Shown here one piece after another: positions 35,201-44,234 of a DNA stretch of 64,000 bases. Numbering within the stretch: position 1 is the first letter of the stretch; each line of letters starts with the position of its first letter. The notes below the pieces were generated by a model. That model was not told where the DNA came from. It made no database searches and saw only the letters and a list, made by a program, of their open reading frames with translations. The translations under genes and the position numbers were made by a program. Origin of the DNA: Streptosporangium canum (GTDB lineage: Bacteria; Actinomycetota; Actinomycetes; Streptosporangiales; Streptosporangiaceae); contig NZ_FOQY01000004.1 of assembly GCF_900113865.1 (NCBI RefSeq), positions 353,501-417,500 on the forward strand, written 5' to 3'.

Positions 35201-37083
35201 ACCGGGCCGGGGCCGAGGTCCTCACCGACCGGCTGGTCCGCCTGCTGGTGGACGCGCCGGCCCACCCCGACCGGCCGCTGTCGGCGTTCGAGGTGGTCGG
35301 CGCCGAGGAGCGGGCGGCGCTGCTGGCCGCGGGAACCGGCGTGCCGCTGCCCGCCGACGTGCCGCGGACCGTGGTGGAGGCGGTGCTGGAGCAGGCGGTA
35401 CGGCGCCCGCACGCCCCGGCGGTCGTCGACGCCGGCGGCGTCCTCACCTACGGCGAGCTGGCCGGCTGGTCGCGACGGGTGGCCGCGGCGCTCGGCCCGG
35501 CGGCCGCGGGCGCCTGCGTGGGCGTGTGCCTGCCCCGCGACCGGTACCTCCCCGCGGCGCTGCTGGGCGTGCTGCTCGCCGGTGCCGCCTACGTTCCGCT
35601 CGACCCCGGCCACCCGCTCCAGCGGCTCCGCCACCAGGTCGACGACGCCGGCATCAAGGTGATCATCGCGGCGGGCGAGGGGCTGGCGGTGGCCGGGAAG
35701 CTGGGCGACACCGTCGTCGATCTGGCCGGACTGCCCTCGGCGGAAGCCGTACAGGACGGGACGGATCCCGATGATCCCTCCCGGGTGGAACCCCGCGACC
35801 TCGCCTACGTCCTCTACACCTCCGGCTCCACCGGCAGGCCCAAGGGCGTCGAGGTCACCCACGCCAACCTCGCCGCGTTCGTCGCCTCGATGACGATCGC
35901 CCCGGGGATCAGGCCCGACGACGTGATGCTCGGCCTGACCCCGTTCTCGTTCGACGTGTTCGGCTTCGACCTGTGGGTGAGCCTCTGCCACGGCCTGCGG
36001 CTGGAGCTGCTGGGCCGTGACGACGCGCTTGACGGGCGGGCCGTCGCGCGGCGGATCGAGGAGGCGGGGGTCACGCTGATGACCGCGACCCCGACGACGC
36101 TGCGCATGCTGGTCGCCTCCGGCTGGCGCGGCGGGGACGTGCGCGTGGTCAGCATCGGCGAGGTGCTCGACCCCGCCCTCGCCGGCGACCTGCTGGAGCG
36201 GGTCGCCGAACTGTGGAACGCCTACGGCCCCACCGAGACCACGATCTACTCCACCATGCTCCAGGTCACGGCCCCGGTCGGCGACCAGGTGCCGATCGGC
36301 ACGCCACTGGCCGGGGAGCGGGCCTACGTGCTCGACCGGGCGGGCCGCGTGCTGCCCGCCGGAAGGCCCGGCGAGCTGTGGGTCGGCGGCGCCGGCGTGG
36401 CCAGGGGCTACCGGGGCCGGCCGGAGCTGACCGCCGCGGCCTTCACCGAGGACCCGCTGGGCGGGCGCCGCTACCGTACCGGCGACCTGGCCCGCTGGCG
36501 GCCCGACGGCACGCTCGACTTCCTCGGCCGCCGGGATCAGCAGGTGAAGGTCCGCGGCCACCGGATCGAGCTGGGCGAGATCGAGACCGTGCTCCGCGAG
36601 AACGTCGCCGACGCGGCCGTGACCGTGTACGGAGGCGACCACCTGGTCGGCTACCTCGTCGCGCCGCCGGGGACCGGCACCGATGAGCTGGAGCGGCGTC
36701 TGAGCTCCCGGCTCCCCGACTACATGGTCCCCCGCCGCTGGGTGCTCCTGGACGCCCTGCCCGTCACGGCCTCCGGCAAGGTGGACCGCACCGCTCTGCC
36801 CGAACCCGGCGGTGCGGCCTCGCGGGTGTCGCCGAGCACCGAGGCCGAACTGCTGGTCGCCGAGGTGTGGGCCGCCGTGCTGGGCCGCTCCGACCTCGGC
36901 GCGCACGACGACTTCTTCGCGCTCGGCGGTCACTCCGTGGCCGTCGCCCTCGTGACGGCCCGGCTGAGCGCCGCCCTGGACCTGCGGGTGCCCGTGCGCC
37001 TGCTGTTCGAACGGCGGAGGCTGGCCGACTACGCCGCGCGACTTGAGGCCCTGCTGCTGGCCGACCTGGAGGCGGACTCATGA
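32230..37083 (+). CDS. Dimodular NRPS A-PCP-C-A-PCP, initiation protein
   Basis: 1617 residues from GTG 32230. It starts directly with an adenylation domain (YTSGSTGRPKG from 153), so it begins a chain. Carrier 1 has its serine at 547 (LGGHSL); the condensation domain carries DHTAFDG at 727-733, with the first His of HHxxxDG replaced by Asp but the catalytic second His kept; the second adenylation domain has YTSGSTGRPKG from 1196; carrier 2 serine is at 1569. Hand-aligned specificity residues are DPPSLSLVHK for the first A domain and DVFTVIAIYK for the second; I cannot match either to a known substrate. Its stop overlaps the micro-ORF start (ATGA), linking it to the TE-MFS module. No MbtH-like gene is seen in the window. 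Confidence 0.93.
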   Translation: MAGKLALLEPVHKAFEQQARRTPQRTAIIAGTTRTTYTALNAQANRIAHELASRGVRRGSTVGVCLNRDETLIAALLGVWKTGAAYVPLDPAYPADRLEFIVEDAGVSHVVTSTALAARLPGRDLILVDTVGDRPQDDPDLPSDPADLAYVMYTSGSTGRPKGVVIEHRNVMTLLRWDADHFTAEELAGFLASTSVCFDPSVPQLYLPLLLGGTVIMAENPLALHTLPARDEVTMISAAASALTALLREPLPPGVRTVLSSGEPVSRALADRVFANPGVRRMMNLYGPTECTVHCCAHEIARDQTGEPPIGTPYAWSELSVRGAGGEALGDGELGELWVAGPLVGRGYLNRPELTAERFVTDAGGVRHYRTGDLVRREGGVHFYEGRIDDQVKVAGFRVELGEVQGRLVRHPLVNHAVVLAPIDEEGTRRLVAYVEPAGPGLDDGRLRSWLRDWLPDYMIPSRIVFLDAIPVGPTGKADRSRLPAVTFSSAPDSPTPASAATVDAARKEYVAPRDETERRLAAITAEVLGAERIGVHDHFLDLGGHSLAAAKICARVEHALGVHVPLTTFLARPTVAELASYVAEAAPAAVTPLVRHAGRIRYPLTGDQRGMLLLREVSHNPGATAIAFRLGLRGLTSAEPLRAALDAIVRRHEALRAVAVDNATVEIGPPVAVPLDEHRPASAEEADALRRAAVAHDFDITRVSPLLRATLLWSGPDSAELVLLTDHTAFDGWSLGIVMRELLDGLTHSGGVPEPPLQLGDVALREQATAGDAEALRAFWAEELAGAVPPYELLPRPDDGPSRLRGERLVRPIDPATVARVGELAADCGATPFAVYLTVLGMLVAGLTDRRDVVLGAAVADRAEPGLEAVVGVLVDVLPVRLRLEDGLSLRAAVRHAGAVTARVMDHRALSAWERAEASGVERPPGAVLTPVTLSIQPSEVPLSLEREGVGVDLIGELDAGSAQAPLIVYVNATAAGPELQVEYDVEYLDRAGAEVLTDRLVRLLVDAPAHPDRPLSAFEVVGAEERAALLAAGTGVPLPADVPRTVVEAVLEQAVRRPHAPAVVDAGGVLTYGELAGWSRRVAAALGPAAAGACVGVCLPRDRYLPAALLGVLLAGAAYVPLDPGHPLQRLRHQVDDAGIKVIIAAGEGLAVAGKLGDTVVDLAGLPSAEAVQDGTDPDDPSRVEPRDLAYVLYTSGSTGRPKGVEVTHANLAAFVASMTIAPGIRPDDVMLGLTPFSFDVFGFDLWVSLCHGLRLELLGRDDALDGRAVARRIEEAGVTLMTATPTTLRMLVASGWRGGDVRVVSIGEVLDPALAGDLLERVAELWNAYGPTETTIYSTMLQVTAPVGDQVPIGTPLAGERAYVLDRAGRVLPAGRPGELWVGGAGVARGYRGRPELTAAAFTEDPLGGRRYRTGDLARWRPDGTLDFLGRRDQQVKVRGHRIELGEIETVLRENVADAAVTVYGGDHLVGYLVAPPGTGTDELERRLSSRLPDYMVPRRWVLLDALPVTASGKVDRTALPEPGGAASRVSPSTEAELLVAEVWAAVLGRSDLGAHDDFFALGGHSVAVALVTARLSAALDLRVPVRLLFERRRLADYAARLEALLLADLEADS

Positions 37084-37151
37084 CCGAGCTTGTCGAGACC
37101 ATCAGCAGACACCGCACCTTGGTCGCGGAACCGGCGAAGGAGATCTCATGA
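37080..37151 (+). CDS. 23-residue micro-ORF joined by ATGA overlaps to both NRPS genes
   Basis: ATG at 37080 overlaps the stop of the dimodular NRPS (ATGA), and its own stop TGA overlaps the ATG of the next NRPS gene in the same way. The reading frame gives a peptide of 23 residues beginning MTELVETISRHR. Its last codons contain GAAGGAGAT, the ribosome site of the downstream gene. It may only keep ribosomes moving between two large genes (translational coupling), or it may be a real small protein such as a docking peptide. No family is recognised. Evidence is the exact double overlap alone. Confidence 0.5.
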   Translation: MTELVETISRHRTLVAEPAKEIS

Positions 37152-40100
37152 CCGTCAGCGACGAGCGCCGGAGCGCCCTCGCGGCCCGGCTGTCGACCGC
37201 GCGCCGCACCGCCGCCCAGGCCGCCCCGGCGATCCCCGTCAGGGAGGCGGCCGGCGGCCCCGCTCCGCTGTCACCCGCCCAGGCACGGCTGTGGTTCCTC
37301 GCCCAACTCGACGACCGGGCCGCCTACAACGTGCCCGCCGCCGTACGGCTGCGCGGCCCGCTGGACACCGCCGCGCTGCTGGGCGCCGTACGCGACCTCG
37401 CGGACCGGCACGAGGTGTTGCGCAGCCTGGTCACCGACGAGGGCGCCACCCCGGTCGACGCCGACCGGGTCCCGATCACGGTCGAGGACCTCGACGACCA
37501 CGATCTGCTGGAGGCGCGGCTGCAGGAGGAGCTCGCCCGCCCGTTCGCGCTGGACTCCGAGCCGCCCGCCCGCGCCCTGCTGCTCCGCCTCACCGGCGCC
37601 GACGAGCACGTCCTGGCGCTGACCGTGCACCACATCGCCTTCGACGCCTGGTCGCGGAACCTGGCGCTGGCCGAGCTGGCCGCCCTGTACGCGGCACGGC
37701 TCGGCATGGCCGAGCCGCCCGCACCGCCGAAGGTGCAGTACGCCGACTACGCGGCGTGGCTGGCCGGGCGGCCGGAGGGCGACCTCGCCTGGTGGGCCGG
37801 ACGGCTGGCCGGGCTCGAACCGGTCCTGGACCTGCCCGTGGACCGGGCCCGGCCGTCGATCGCCGACTGGTCGGGCGCCGCCGTCCCGGTACGGCTGGCG
37901 CCTGCGCTGACCGCCCGGATCCGCGGGGTCGCCGCCGAGACCGGCTGCACCCCGTTCATGGTGCTGCTGGCCGCCTGGCAGGAGCTGCTGGGCCGGATCT
38001 CCGGCACCGACGACGTGCCGGTCGGCGTGCCCGAGGCGGGACGGCTCCACCCCGACACCGCGCACATGCTCGGCTGCTTCGTCAACACGCTCGTCCTGCG
38101 CGGTGACAGGTCCGGCGAGCCGACCGGCCGCGAGCTGCTGGCCCGGACCAACGGCGCCGTGCTGGACGCCCTCACCCACCGCGACGTGCCCTTCGAGCGG
38201 ATCGTGGAGCACCTGCACCCCGAGCGCAGCCTCGCCACCACGCCGATCTTCCAGGCGCTGCTCAACGTCCTGGACGACCGCCCCCGGGCGCTGGACTTCC
38301 CCGGCCTGGTCGTGGAGCACGCGCCACCCGCGCCGCGCACCACCAAGTACGACCTCAATCTCGCCTTCGTCAACGAGGGCGAGGAGTACGACGGCGAGCT
38401 CACCTACCGCACCGACCTGTTCGACGAGCCGACCGTGCGGCGCATGGCCGGCTGGTACCTGAACCTGCTGGAGGGCATGCTCGCCGACCTGGACGCGCCC
38501 GCGGCGGCCGTACCGCTGGAGCCGGTGACCGGGCCCGTCGCCGCGGGCGCGCGGATACCGATGGACCTGACCCGGCCGCTGCACGCGGTGGTCGGCGACC
38601 GGGCGCGGCGCACGCCGGAGGCGATCGCCGCGGTGGACGCCTCCGGATCGCTCACCTACGGCGAGGTGGACCGGCTGGCCAACCGCCTGGCCCGCCACCT
38701 GGTCGCGGCCGGGGTAGGGCCGGACGTGCCGGTCGGCGTGCTGGTCGACCGGCACGCCGGGCTGGTCCCCGCGCTCCTCGGCGTGCTGCGGGCGGGCGGC
38801 GCCTACATGCCGATGGAGCCCGTCTACCCCGACGACCGCCTCGCCTACATGGTGGAGACGGCCGGCGCGCGGGTCGTGCTGGCCGATCGCGAGCACGCCG
38901 GCCGGGTCCCCGGCGCACTGGTCCTGCCCGACCTTTTGGCCGCCGGGCCCGACGAGCCCCTGGAGGTCGACGTCACCCCCGGCCACCTCGTGCACGTGAT
39001 CTTCACCTCCGGCTCCACCGGGCGGCCCAAGGGCGCCGCGATCGAGCACCGGTCGGCGCTGCACTACCTGTACGGCCTGACCGAACTGGTGCCCGACGCC
39101 TACGAGTCCTACGGCCTGGTCTCCACGATCGCCTCCGACCTGGTCATGACCTGCCTGTACGGCGCGCTCATCCGGGGCGCCTCGGTCCATCTGGTGGACC
39201 AGGAGGCCGCCACCGACCCGGTGGCGTACGCCGCCTATCTCGCGACGCATCCCGTCGATGTGATCAAGATGGTGCCCAGCCATCTGGAGCTGCTGGCCGC
39301 CCACGGCGACCTGGCCCGGATGCTGCCGCGCCGGCTGCTGATCCTCGCCGGTGAGGCGACGTCGTGGGAGCTGGCCGAGCGGATCCGCGTGGCCCGCCCC
39401 GACCTGGAGGTGCAGATCCACTGCGGGCCGACGGAGACGACGGTCTCGGTGCTCGGCGGCCGGGTTCCCGACCCGCCGTCGGGGGCGGGGTCGGTCCCGC
39501 TGGGCCGTCCGCTGCCCGGCGTCGACTGCTACGTGGTCGACCCCGCGGGCCGTCCGCTGCCCGCCGGGGTGCCGGGCGACCTCTGGGTGGCCAGTCCCAG
39601 TCTGGCCCGCGGCTATCTGAACCGCCCCGACCTGACCGCCGAGCGGTTCGTCCCCGACCCGGTGACCGGAACCGCCCGCTGTTACCGCACCGGCGACCGG
39701 GTCCGGCTCAACTCCGCCGGGCTGGTGGAGTTCCTCGGCCGGGTCGACGACCAGGTCAAGATCAGGGGCTTCCGGGTGGAGCTGGGCGAGGTGAAGGCCG
39801 CGCTGCAGGAGCAGCCCGGGGTCCGGGAGGCCGCGGTGCTGCCGGTCGGCGAGGGACGCTCCCGGCGGCTGGCCGCCTGGATCGCACCCGCCTCGGTGGA
39901 CCTCGCCGTGATCCGGGCGGGGCTGCGCGAGCGGTTGCCCGACTACATGGTCCCGTCCGCGATCGTCGTCCTCGACGAGCTGCCGCTCACCCCGCTGGGC
40001 AAGGTCGACCGGGCCCGCCTGCCGATCCCCGAGGCGGCGCCCGCCGCGGAGCGGGTCGCGCCGAGCACGCCGACCGAGGTGCGGATCGCCGCGGTGTGGG

Positions 40101-42481
40101 CGGACGTCCTGGGCGTGGCGGACGTCGGCGTCGACGACGACTTCTTCACGCTGGGCGGCGACTCCTTCCGGGCGGTGCGGGCGGTCCGGGAGATCGACCC
40201 GGCGCTGCGGGTGATCGACCTGTTCACCCGGCCCACGGTCCGTGAGCTGGCCGCCCACCTCGACGGCGGCGCCGAGGCCCCGGCCGGGCTGCTGCACCGG
40301 CTGGCCGGTCCGCGCACGGCGAGCCGTACCGTCGTCTGCCTGCCCTACGGCGGCGGCTCGGCCGCCGCCTACCAGCCGCTCGCCACCGCGCTGGCCCGCA
40401 CCTCCCCCACCACGGCGGTGCTCGCCGTCGAGCTGCCGGGGCACGACCCGGCGCGGCCCGACGAGGCCATGCTGCCGATGCCGGAGCTGGCCGACCGGAT
40501 CGTGGCCGAGCTGGCCGGGATCTCCGGCCCGATCGTGCTGTACGGCCACTGCGTCGGCTCGGCCGCCGCGACCGAGCTGGCGCTGCGGCTGGAGGCGTCC
40601 GGGACTCCGGTCGCCGGCGTCTTCGTCGGCGGCAGTTTCCCCGACGCTCGACTGCCCGGACGGCTGTCGGCCTGGTGGAACCGGAGGTTCCCCGCCCACC
40701 GCTGGGCCTCCGACCGCACCCAGCGCGACTTCCTGCGCACGCTGGGCGCCCTGGACGAGGACTTCGGCGACACCGAGATCATGCTGCGCGGCCTGCGGCA
40801 CGACGTTGAGGAGGCGCAGGTCTGGTTCAGCCGCCACCTCGACGCCCCCGCCGGCGAGGAGCGCAGGCTCAAGGCGCCGCTGCTGTGCGTGATCGGCGAG
40901 CGGGACCGCGCGACCGAGCTCTACCAGGAGCGCTACCGGGAGTGGGGGGCGTTCGCCGACCGGGTGGGGCTGGCCACGATCCCCCGGGCCGGCCACTACT
41001 TCATCAAGCACCAGGCCGAGCCCCTGGCCCGGCACATCTCCGAGCACCTGGACCGCTGGGCCGGCGGCGACCTGCCCGAGCCGGTCGGGGAGGTCGAGGT
41101 CGCGGGCCGGAGCGCCCGCCGGGACCTGCGCCGCTTCTACACCGTCGCGGCCGGGCAGACCGTGTCGCTGCTCGGTGCCGCGCTGACCTCCTTCGCGCTG
41201 GGCGTGTGGGCCTACCAGGAGAGCGGCCGGGTGCTGGACTACGCCCTGGTCAGCATGCTCGCGCTGCTGCCGTCGCTGCTGGCGGCGCCGCTGGGCGGCG
41301 CGGTCGCCGACCGGGTGGACCGCAGGCGGGTCATGCTGGTGTGCGACGGCGTCTCAGCCGCGGCCACCGCGATCCTGGTGATCCTGCTGTGGCTGGGGCG
41401 GCTGGAGGTCTGGCAGGTCGGGATCATCGCCGGGTTGCTGTCGCTGGTGACGGCCTTCCACCGGCCCGCCTACCTGGCGGCGGTGGCGCAGCTGGTCCCT
41501 AAGCCGTACCTCATGCAGGCCAACGCGGTGGCGAACCTCGGTACCGGTCTGGGCATGCTCATCGGCCCGCTGGGCGGCGCCGCGCTCATCGCGCTGGTCG
41601 GGCTGCACGGCGTGGTGGCCGTGAACATCGTCACGTTCCTCGCCGGGCTCGGCACGCTGCTGCTGGTCCGCTTCCCCGACCGGCTGTTCCACCGCCTGGA
41701 GGAGTCCTTCGGGCAGGCCATCATCGGCGGCTGGCGCTTCCTCGTACGGCGCCGCCCCCTGATGATCATGATCGGGTTCTTCGTCGTGATGAACTACCTG
41801 AACATGCTCGCCCTGGCCGTGACCGTGCCCGCGGTGCTGTCGTTCGGCGACGTCGCGGGCGTGGGCGCGGTGACCGCGATGCAGGGCGTGGGCGCGGTGC
41901 TCGGCTCGCTGGTCATGGTGTTCTGGGGCGGCACCGAGCGTCGCGCGATCGGCATGGTCGGCTTCGTGATCGGTTTCGGGGCCGGGGTGCTGTTGGTCGG
42001 GCTGCGGCCCTCGCTGGCGCTGGCGGCCTTCGGCGGGCTGATGTCGTGGGTGTTCCTCACCGTGCTGAACGCGCACTGGCTGGCGCTCATCCAGCTCAAG
42101 GTCGGCCTGGAGCTGCAGGGCCGGGTGCTGGCCACCAACCAGATGCTGGCGGTGTCGATGACGCCGGTGGCGTTCCTCACCGCGCCGTCGCTGGCCGACG
42201 ACGTCTTCGGCCCGCTGCTCGTCCCGGGTGGCCCTCTCGCGGACACGGTCGTCGGTGACATCGTCGGAGTGGGGCCGGGGCGCGGCGTCGGGCTGCTGCT
42301 GGTCGTCTGCGGTGCGCTGCTGATGCTCTGGGGCGCGCTGGGGCTGTGGTACCGGCCGCTGCGGCGCATGGAGGACGCGCTGCCCGACGCGGTCGCGGGC
42401 GCCGAGATCGCCGATGACCTGGACGCGGTCCAGGTCGAGGCGGACGCCGTCCTGCTGGAGGGTGCCGGCCGGAGAGGGTAA
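37148..42481 (+). CDS. NRPS C-A-PCP-TE fused to an MFS exporter, second copy (aspartate-like code)
   Basis: 1777 residues from ATG 37148. Condensation domain with HHIAFDA at 161-167 (last Gly replaced by Ala); adenylation domain with TSGSTGRPKG from about 620; carrier with GGDS serine 1006; thioesterase with GHCVGS, cysteine 1135 as probable nucleophile and His 1283 in AGHYF; MFS transporter from about 1325 to 1745 (VAAGQTVSLLGAALTSFALG at its first membrane segment). Hand-aligned code DLTKIAHVSK is again aspartate-like. It shares domain order, the Cys thioesterase and a conserved acidic tail (LPDAVA...DDLDAVQ) with the protein at 5187-10745. It ends the operon, 7 bases from a convergent gene. 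It should release and export the peptide begun by the dimodular NRPS. Confidence 0.92.
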   Translation: MTVSDERRSALAARLSTARRTAAQAAPAIPVREAAGGPAPLSPAQARLWFLAQLDDRAAYNVPAAVRLRGPLDTAALLGAVRDLADRHEVLRSLVTDEGATPVDADRVPITVEDLDDHDLLEARLQEELARPFALDSEPPARALLLRLTGADEHVLALTVHHIAFDAWSRNLALAELAALYAARLGMAEPPAPPKVQYADYAAWLAGRPEGDLAWWAGRLAGLEPVLDLPVDRARPSIADWSGAAVPVRLAPALTARIRGVAAETGCTPFMVLLAAWQELLGRISGTDDVPVGVPEAGRLHPDTAHMLGCFVNTLVLRGDRSGEPTGRELLARTNGAVLDALTHRDVPFERIVEHLHPERSLATTPIFQALLNVLDDRPRALDFPGLVVEHAPPAPRTTKYDLNLAFVNEGEEYDGELTYRTDLFDEPTVRRMAGWYLNLLEGMLADLDAPAAAVPLEPVTGPVAAGARIPMDLTRPLHAVVGDRARRTPEAIAAVDASGSLTYGEVDRLANRLARHLVAAGVGPDVPVGVLVDRHAGLVPALLGVLRAGGAYMPMEPVYPDDRLAYMVETAGARVVLADREHAGRVPGALVLPDLLAAGPDEPLEVDVTPGHLVHVIFTSGSTGRPKGAAIEHRSALHYLYGLTELVPDAYESYGLVSTIASDLVMTCLYGALIRGASVHLVDQEAATDPVAYAAYLATHPVDVIKMVPSHLELLAAHGDLARMLPRRLLILAGEATSWELAERIRVARPDLEVQIHCGPTETTVSVLGGRVPDPPSGAGSVPLGRPLPGVDCYVVDPAGRPLPAGVPGDLWVASPSLARGYLNRPDLTAERFVPDPVTGTARCYRTGDRVRLNSAGLVEFLGRVDDQVKIRGFRVELGEVKAALQEQPGVREAAVLPVGEGRSRRLAAWIAPASVDLAVIRAGLRERLPDYMVPSAIVVLDELPLTPLGKVDRARLPIPEAAPAAERVAPSTPTEVRIAAVWADVLGVADVGVDDDFFTLGGDSFRAVRAVREIDPALRVIDLFTRPTVRELAAHLDGGAEAPAGLLHRLAGPRTASRTVVCLPYGGGSAAAYQPLATALARTSPTTAVLAVELPGHDPARPDEAMLPMPELADRIVAELAGISGPIVLYGHCVGSAAATELALRLEASGTPVAGVFVGGSFPDARLPGRLSAWWNRRFPAHRWASDRTQRDFLRTLGALDEDFGDTEIMLRGLRHDVEEAQVWFSRHLDAPAGEERRLKAPLLCVIGERDRATELYQERYREWGAFADRVGLATIPRAGHYFIKHQAEPLARHISEHLDRWAGGDLPEPVGEVEVAGRSARRDLRRFYTVAAGQTVSLLGAALTSFALGVWAYQESGRVLDYALVSMLALLPSLLAAPLGGAVADRVDRRRVMLVCDGVSAAATAILVILLWLGRLEVWQVGIIAGLLSLVTAFHRPAYLAAVAQLVPKPYLMQANAVANLGTGLGMLIGPLGGAALIALVGLHGVVAVNIVTFLAGLGTLLLVRFPDRLFHRLEESFGQAIIGGWRFLVRRRPLMIMIGFFVVMNYLNMLALAVTVPAVLSFGDVAGVGAVTAMQGVGAVLGSLVMVFWGGTERRAIGMVGFVIGFGAGVLLVGLRPSLALAAFGGLMSWVFLTVLNAHWLALIQLKVGLELQGRVLATNQMLAVSMTPVAFLTAPSLADDVFGPLLVPGGPLADTVVGDIVGVGPGRGVGLLLVVCGALLMLWGALGLWYRPLRRMEDALPDAVAGAEIADDLDAVQVEADAVLLEGAGRRG

Positions 42482-42488
42482 GGGGCCG

Positions 42489-43061
42489 TCAGGGGGCGAC
42501 GAGCTTCGCCAGGCCCGGGTAGTCGGTGACGATGCCGTCGGCGTCGAAGGTGAGGTCGGCGCCGAAGCCCTCGCTCTCGTAGCGCACCGCGCCGGCGCCG
42601 AGGTGGGTGTAGCGCTGGGGGTGGCGGATCACGTGCAGGTGCGGGACCTGGACCCAGGCCATGACGAAGTCCATCCGCCCCTCGCACTTGTCGAGGCCGT
42701 GACGGAGCACCGGCATGGTGTTCGTCAGCGGCGAGAGCCCGAGGTCGCAGTCGAGCGCGCCGTTCAGGACGTTCATGTCCCCGCCGGGCGGCGGCCCGCC
42801 GAGACGCCCCTCCTCCTTCGTCTCGCACGACCAGCTGCCGTGGGCGGAGCGGCGCAGGTCGAGCGCCCGGTGCCAGCCCGCGCCATGGGCCCGTACGGAG
42901 AGCAGCTCGGTCATGTATCCGGGGAGGGTCCGCAGGGTGTACTCCAGGCGGTAGGGCGCGGGGTCCGTCCCGATCGCCACGCCGACCGCCGTCAGCTCCG
43001 ACGCGAGGCTCACCTCGGCGTATTCGGCGCCCCCGTCCTTCATCCACACGAGTCCGCGCAT
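42489..43061 (-). CDS. Putative glycolipid-binding family protein
   Basis: 190 residues from ATG 43061. The pattern (EYAEV near the start, LRTLPGYMTELLSVRAHGAGW, a SCETKEEG segment, DCDLGLSPLTNTMPVLRHG, and the ending ADGIVTDYPGLAKLV) fits the putative glycolipid-binding family (formerly DUF1089), whose biochemical role is unknown. No signal peptide or membrane segment. It converges with the NRPS-MFS gene, 7 bases away. Confidence 0.72.
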   Translation of the reverse strand: MRGLVWMKDGGAEYAEVSLASELTAVGVAIGTDPAPYRLEYTLRTLPGYMTELLSVRAHGAGWHRALDLRRSAHGSWSCETKEEGRLGGPPPGGDMNVLNGALDCDLGLSPLTNTMPVLRHGLDKCEGRMDFVMAWVQVPHLHVIRHPQRYTHLGAGAVRYESEGFGADLTFDADGIVTDYPGLAKLVAP

Positions 43062-43241
43062 CCCTCTCCCCCTTCGCCCGCCCCTTCCCACCCCCGTGCG
43101 AGGTGGCCGGCGGCACCGACGTACCCCGGGGAGGGGCGCGCGAACCGCCCGCGGCCCCGGAAGGGGGCCGGGGGGCGCGGCCCGTCCCCGTGCCGGTCTC
43201 CGGCGCCCCGATCCAGTTGTCCGCCGCCAGCAGCGGCGCGC

Positions 43242-43937
43242 CTACTCCAGCCGCAGCAGCGCGTTGACCGACCGCACCAGCTCGGCGGGCAGCTTGAGCG
43301 TCTCGCGGTCGTAGGTGAGCAGCCCGTTCAGCTCGTCCTCGACGTCGGAGAGCTGGGTGTAGACGGTCGCGCTCAGGCCCCGCCGGATGGCTGGGACGAT
43401 CTGCTCGGCATGCAGGCGGCTGAACGCCTCGCCGAGCTGCTCGGCCGAGCCGTACCGCCGGTAGCCGAAGTCCTTGTCGTTGAACGCGTGGCCGTCCACC
43501 CGCAGGTTGTACCCGCCGTACTCCGACAGCACGAGGACCCGCCGGTCGCCGCGGCGCCGGCGCGGCACGCGGAAGCGGCGGAAGTAGACGTGCAGGCTCT
43601 TCAGATCGCCCCCGCCCTGGTCGTGCCAGCCGCTGGCGTGGTCGACCGTGCGGGTGGGGTCGAGTTCGGCGACCTCGGCGGCGATCCGCGCCGCGTCGAA
43701 CTGCCCCCAGCCCTCGTTGAACGGCACCCAGACGGCCAGGCTCACCACATTGCGCAGGTGCTCCACGGTGTCGCGGAGCTCGGTGCGGAAGCGGGCCCGG
43801 CCCTGGGCGTCGGCACGCCCGAACCACCGGTGACGGCGGTCGCCGAGCCGCAGCGGGGTGAGCACGGGCGCGGTGATGGCGTACTCCCAGCGGCCGTTGA
43901 GGTTGAGATAGAACGTTTTAGTATCATCTATTTGGTC
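43242..43937 (-). pseudogene. Glycoside hydrolase family 2 remnant, internally deleted
   Basis: The open frame after a stop at 43938-43940 reads FYLNLNGRWEYAI, typical of the first strand of a GH2 sugar-binding domain. It then passes in frame straight into the late catalytic region: TPLRLGDRRHRWFGRADAQGR, VPFNEGWGQFD with the acid/base Glu, LVLSEYGGYN with the nucleophile Glu, and the natural C-terminus. About 300 residues of a normal 550-600-residue enzyme are missing, and there is no start codon with a ribosome site. Probably inactive. An ATG-free N-terminus and loss of most of the barrel argue against a short functional enzyme. Confidence 0.7.
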
Positions 43938-44234
43938 TTACCGCAGCTCTTCTCCTTCGGATTGAGTGTCCGGTCAGCGAACCTCCGGTGCCGGACATCC
44001 GGCCGGCGGACGGCCGGCCCGCCCACGCGGCGGCGGGCGGCGGGCAGGGCGGCGCGGGATCACGCGGCCAGGTGGCGGGGCATCCCTTCCGGCGGGAAAA
44101 CACCCCGGACCGCCGTCTCGCCCGCCGCAATTCGGGCATATCCGGGGGAGAGCAACGGACCACGCCGATCGGCGGCGGATCGGCCTCCCCGCCCCGGGGG
44201 CGGGGACGGGTCCCCTCATCCGAGGGAGGACACC
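43938..44234. other. Intergenic region before the alpha/beta hydrolase gene
   Basis: About 300 bases of GC-rich DNA with short inverted repeats (for example CCCCGCCCC/GGGGCGGGG near 44190-44205), but no gene or recognised site apart from GGGAGGA at about 44224-44230, the ribosome site for 44235. Confidence 0.5.

Noticed and set aside
32551-36933. Long minus-strand open frame under the dimodular NRPS
   Set aside because: Antisense shadow; low-complexity His/Arg/Gln/Gly composition.
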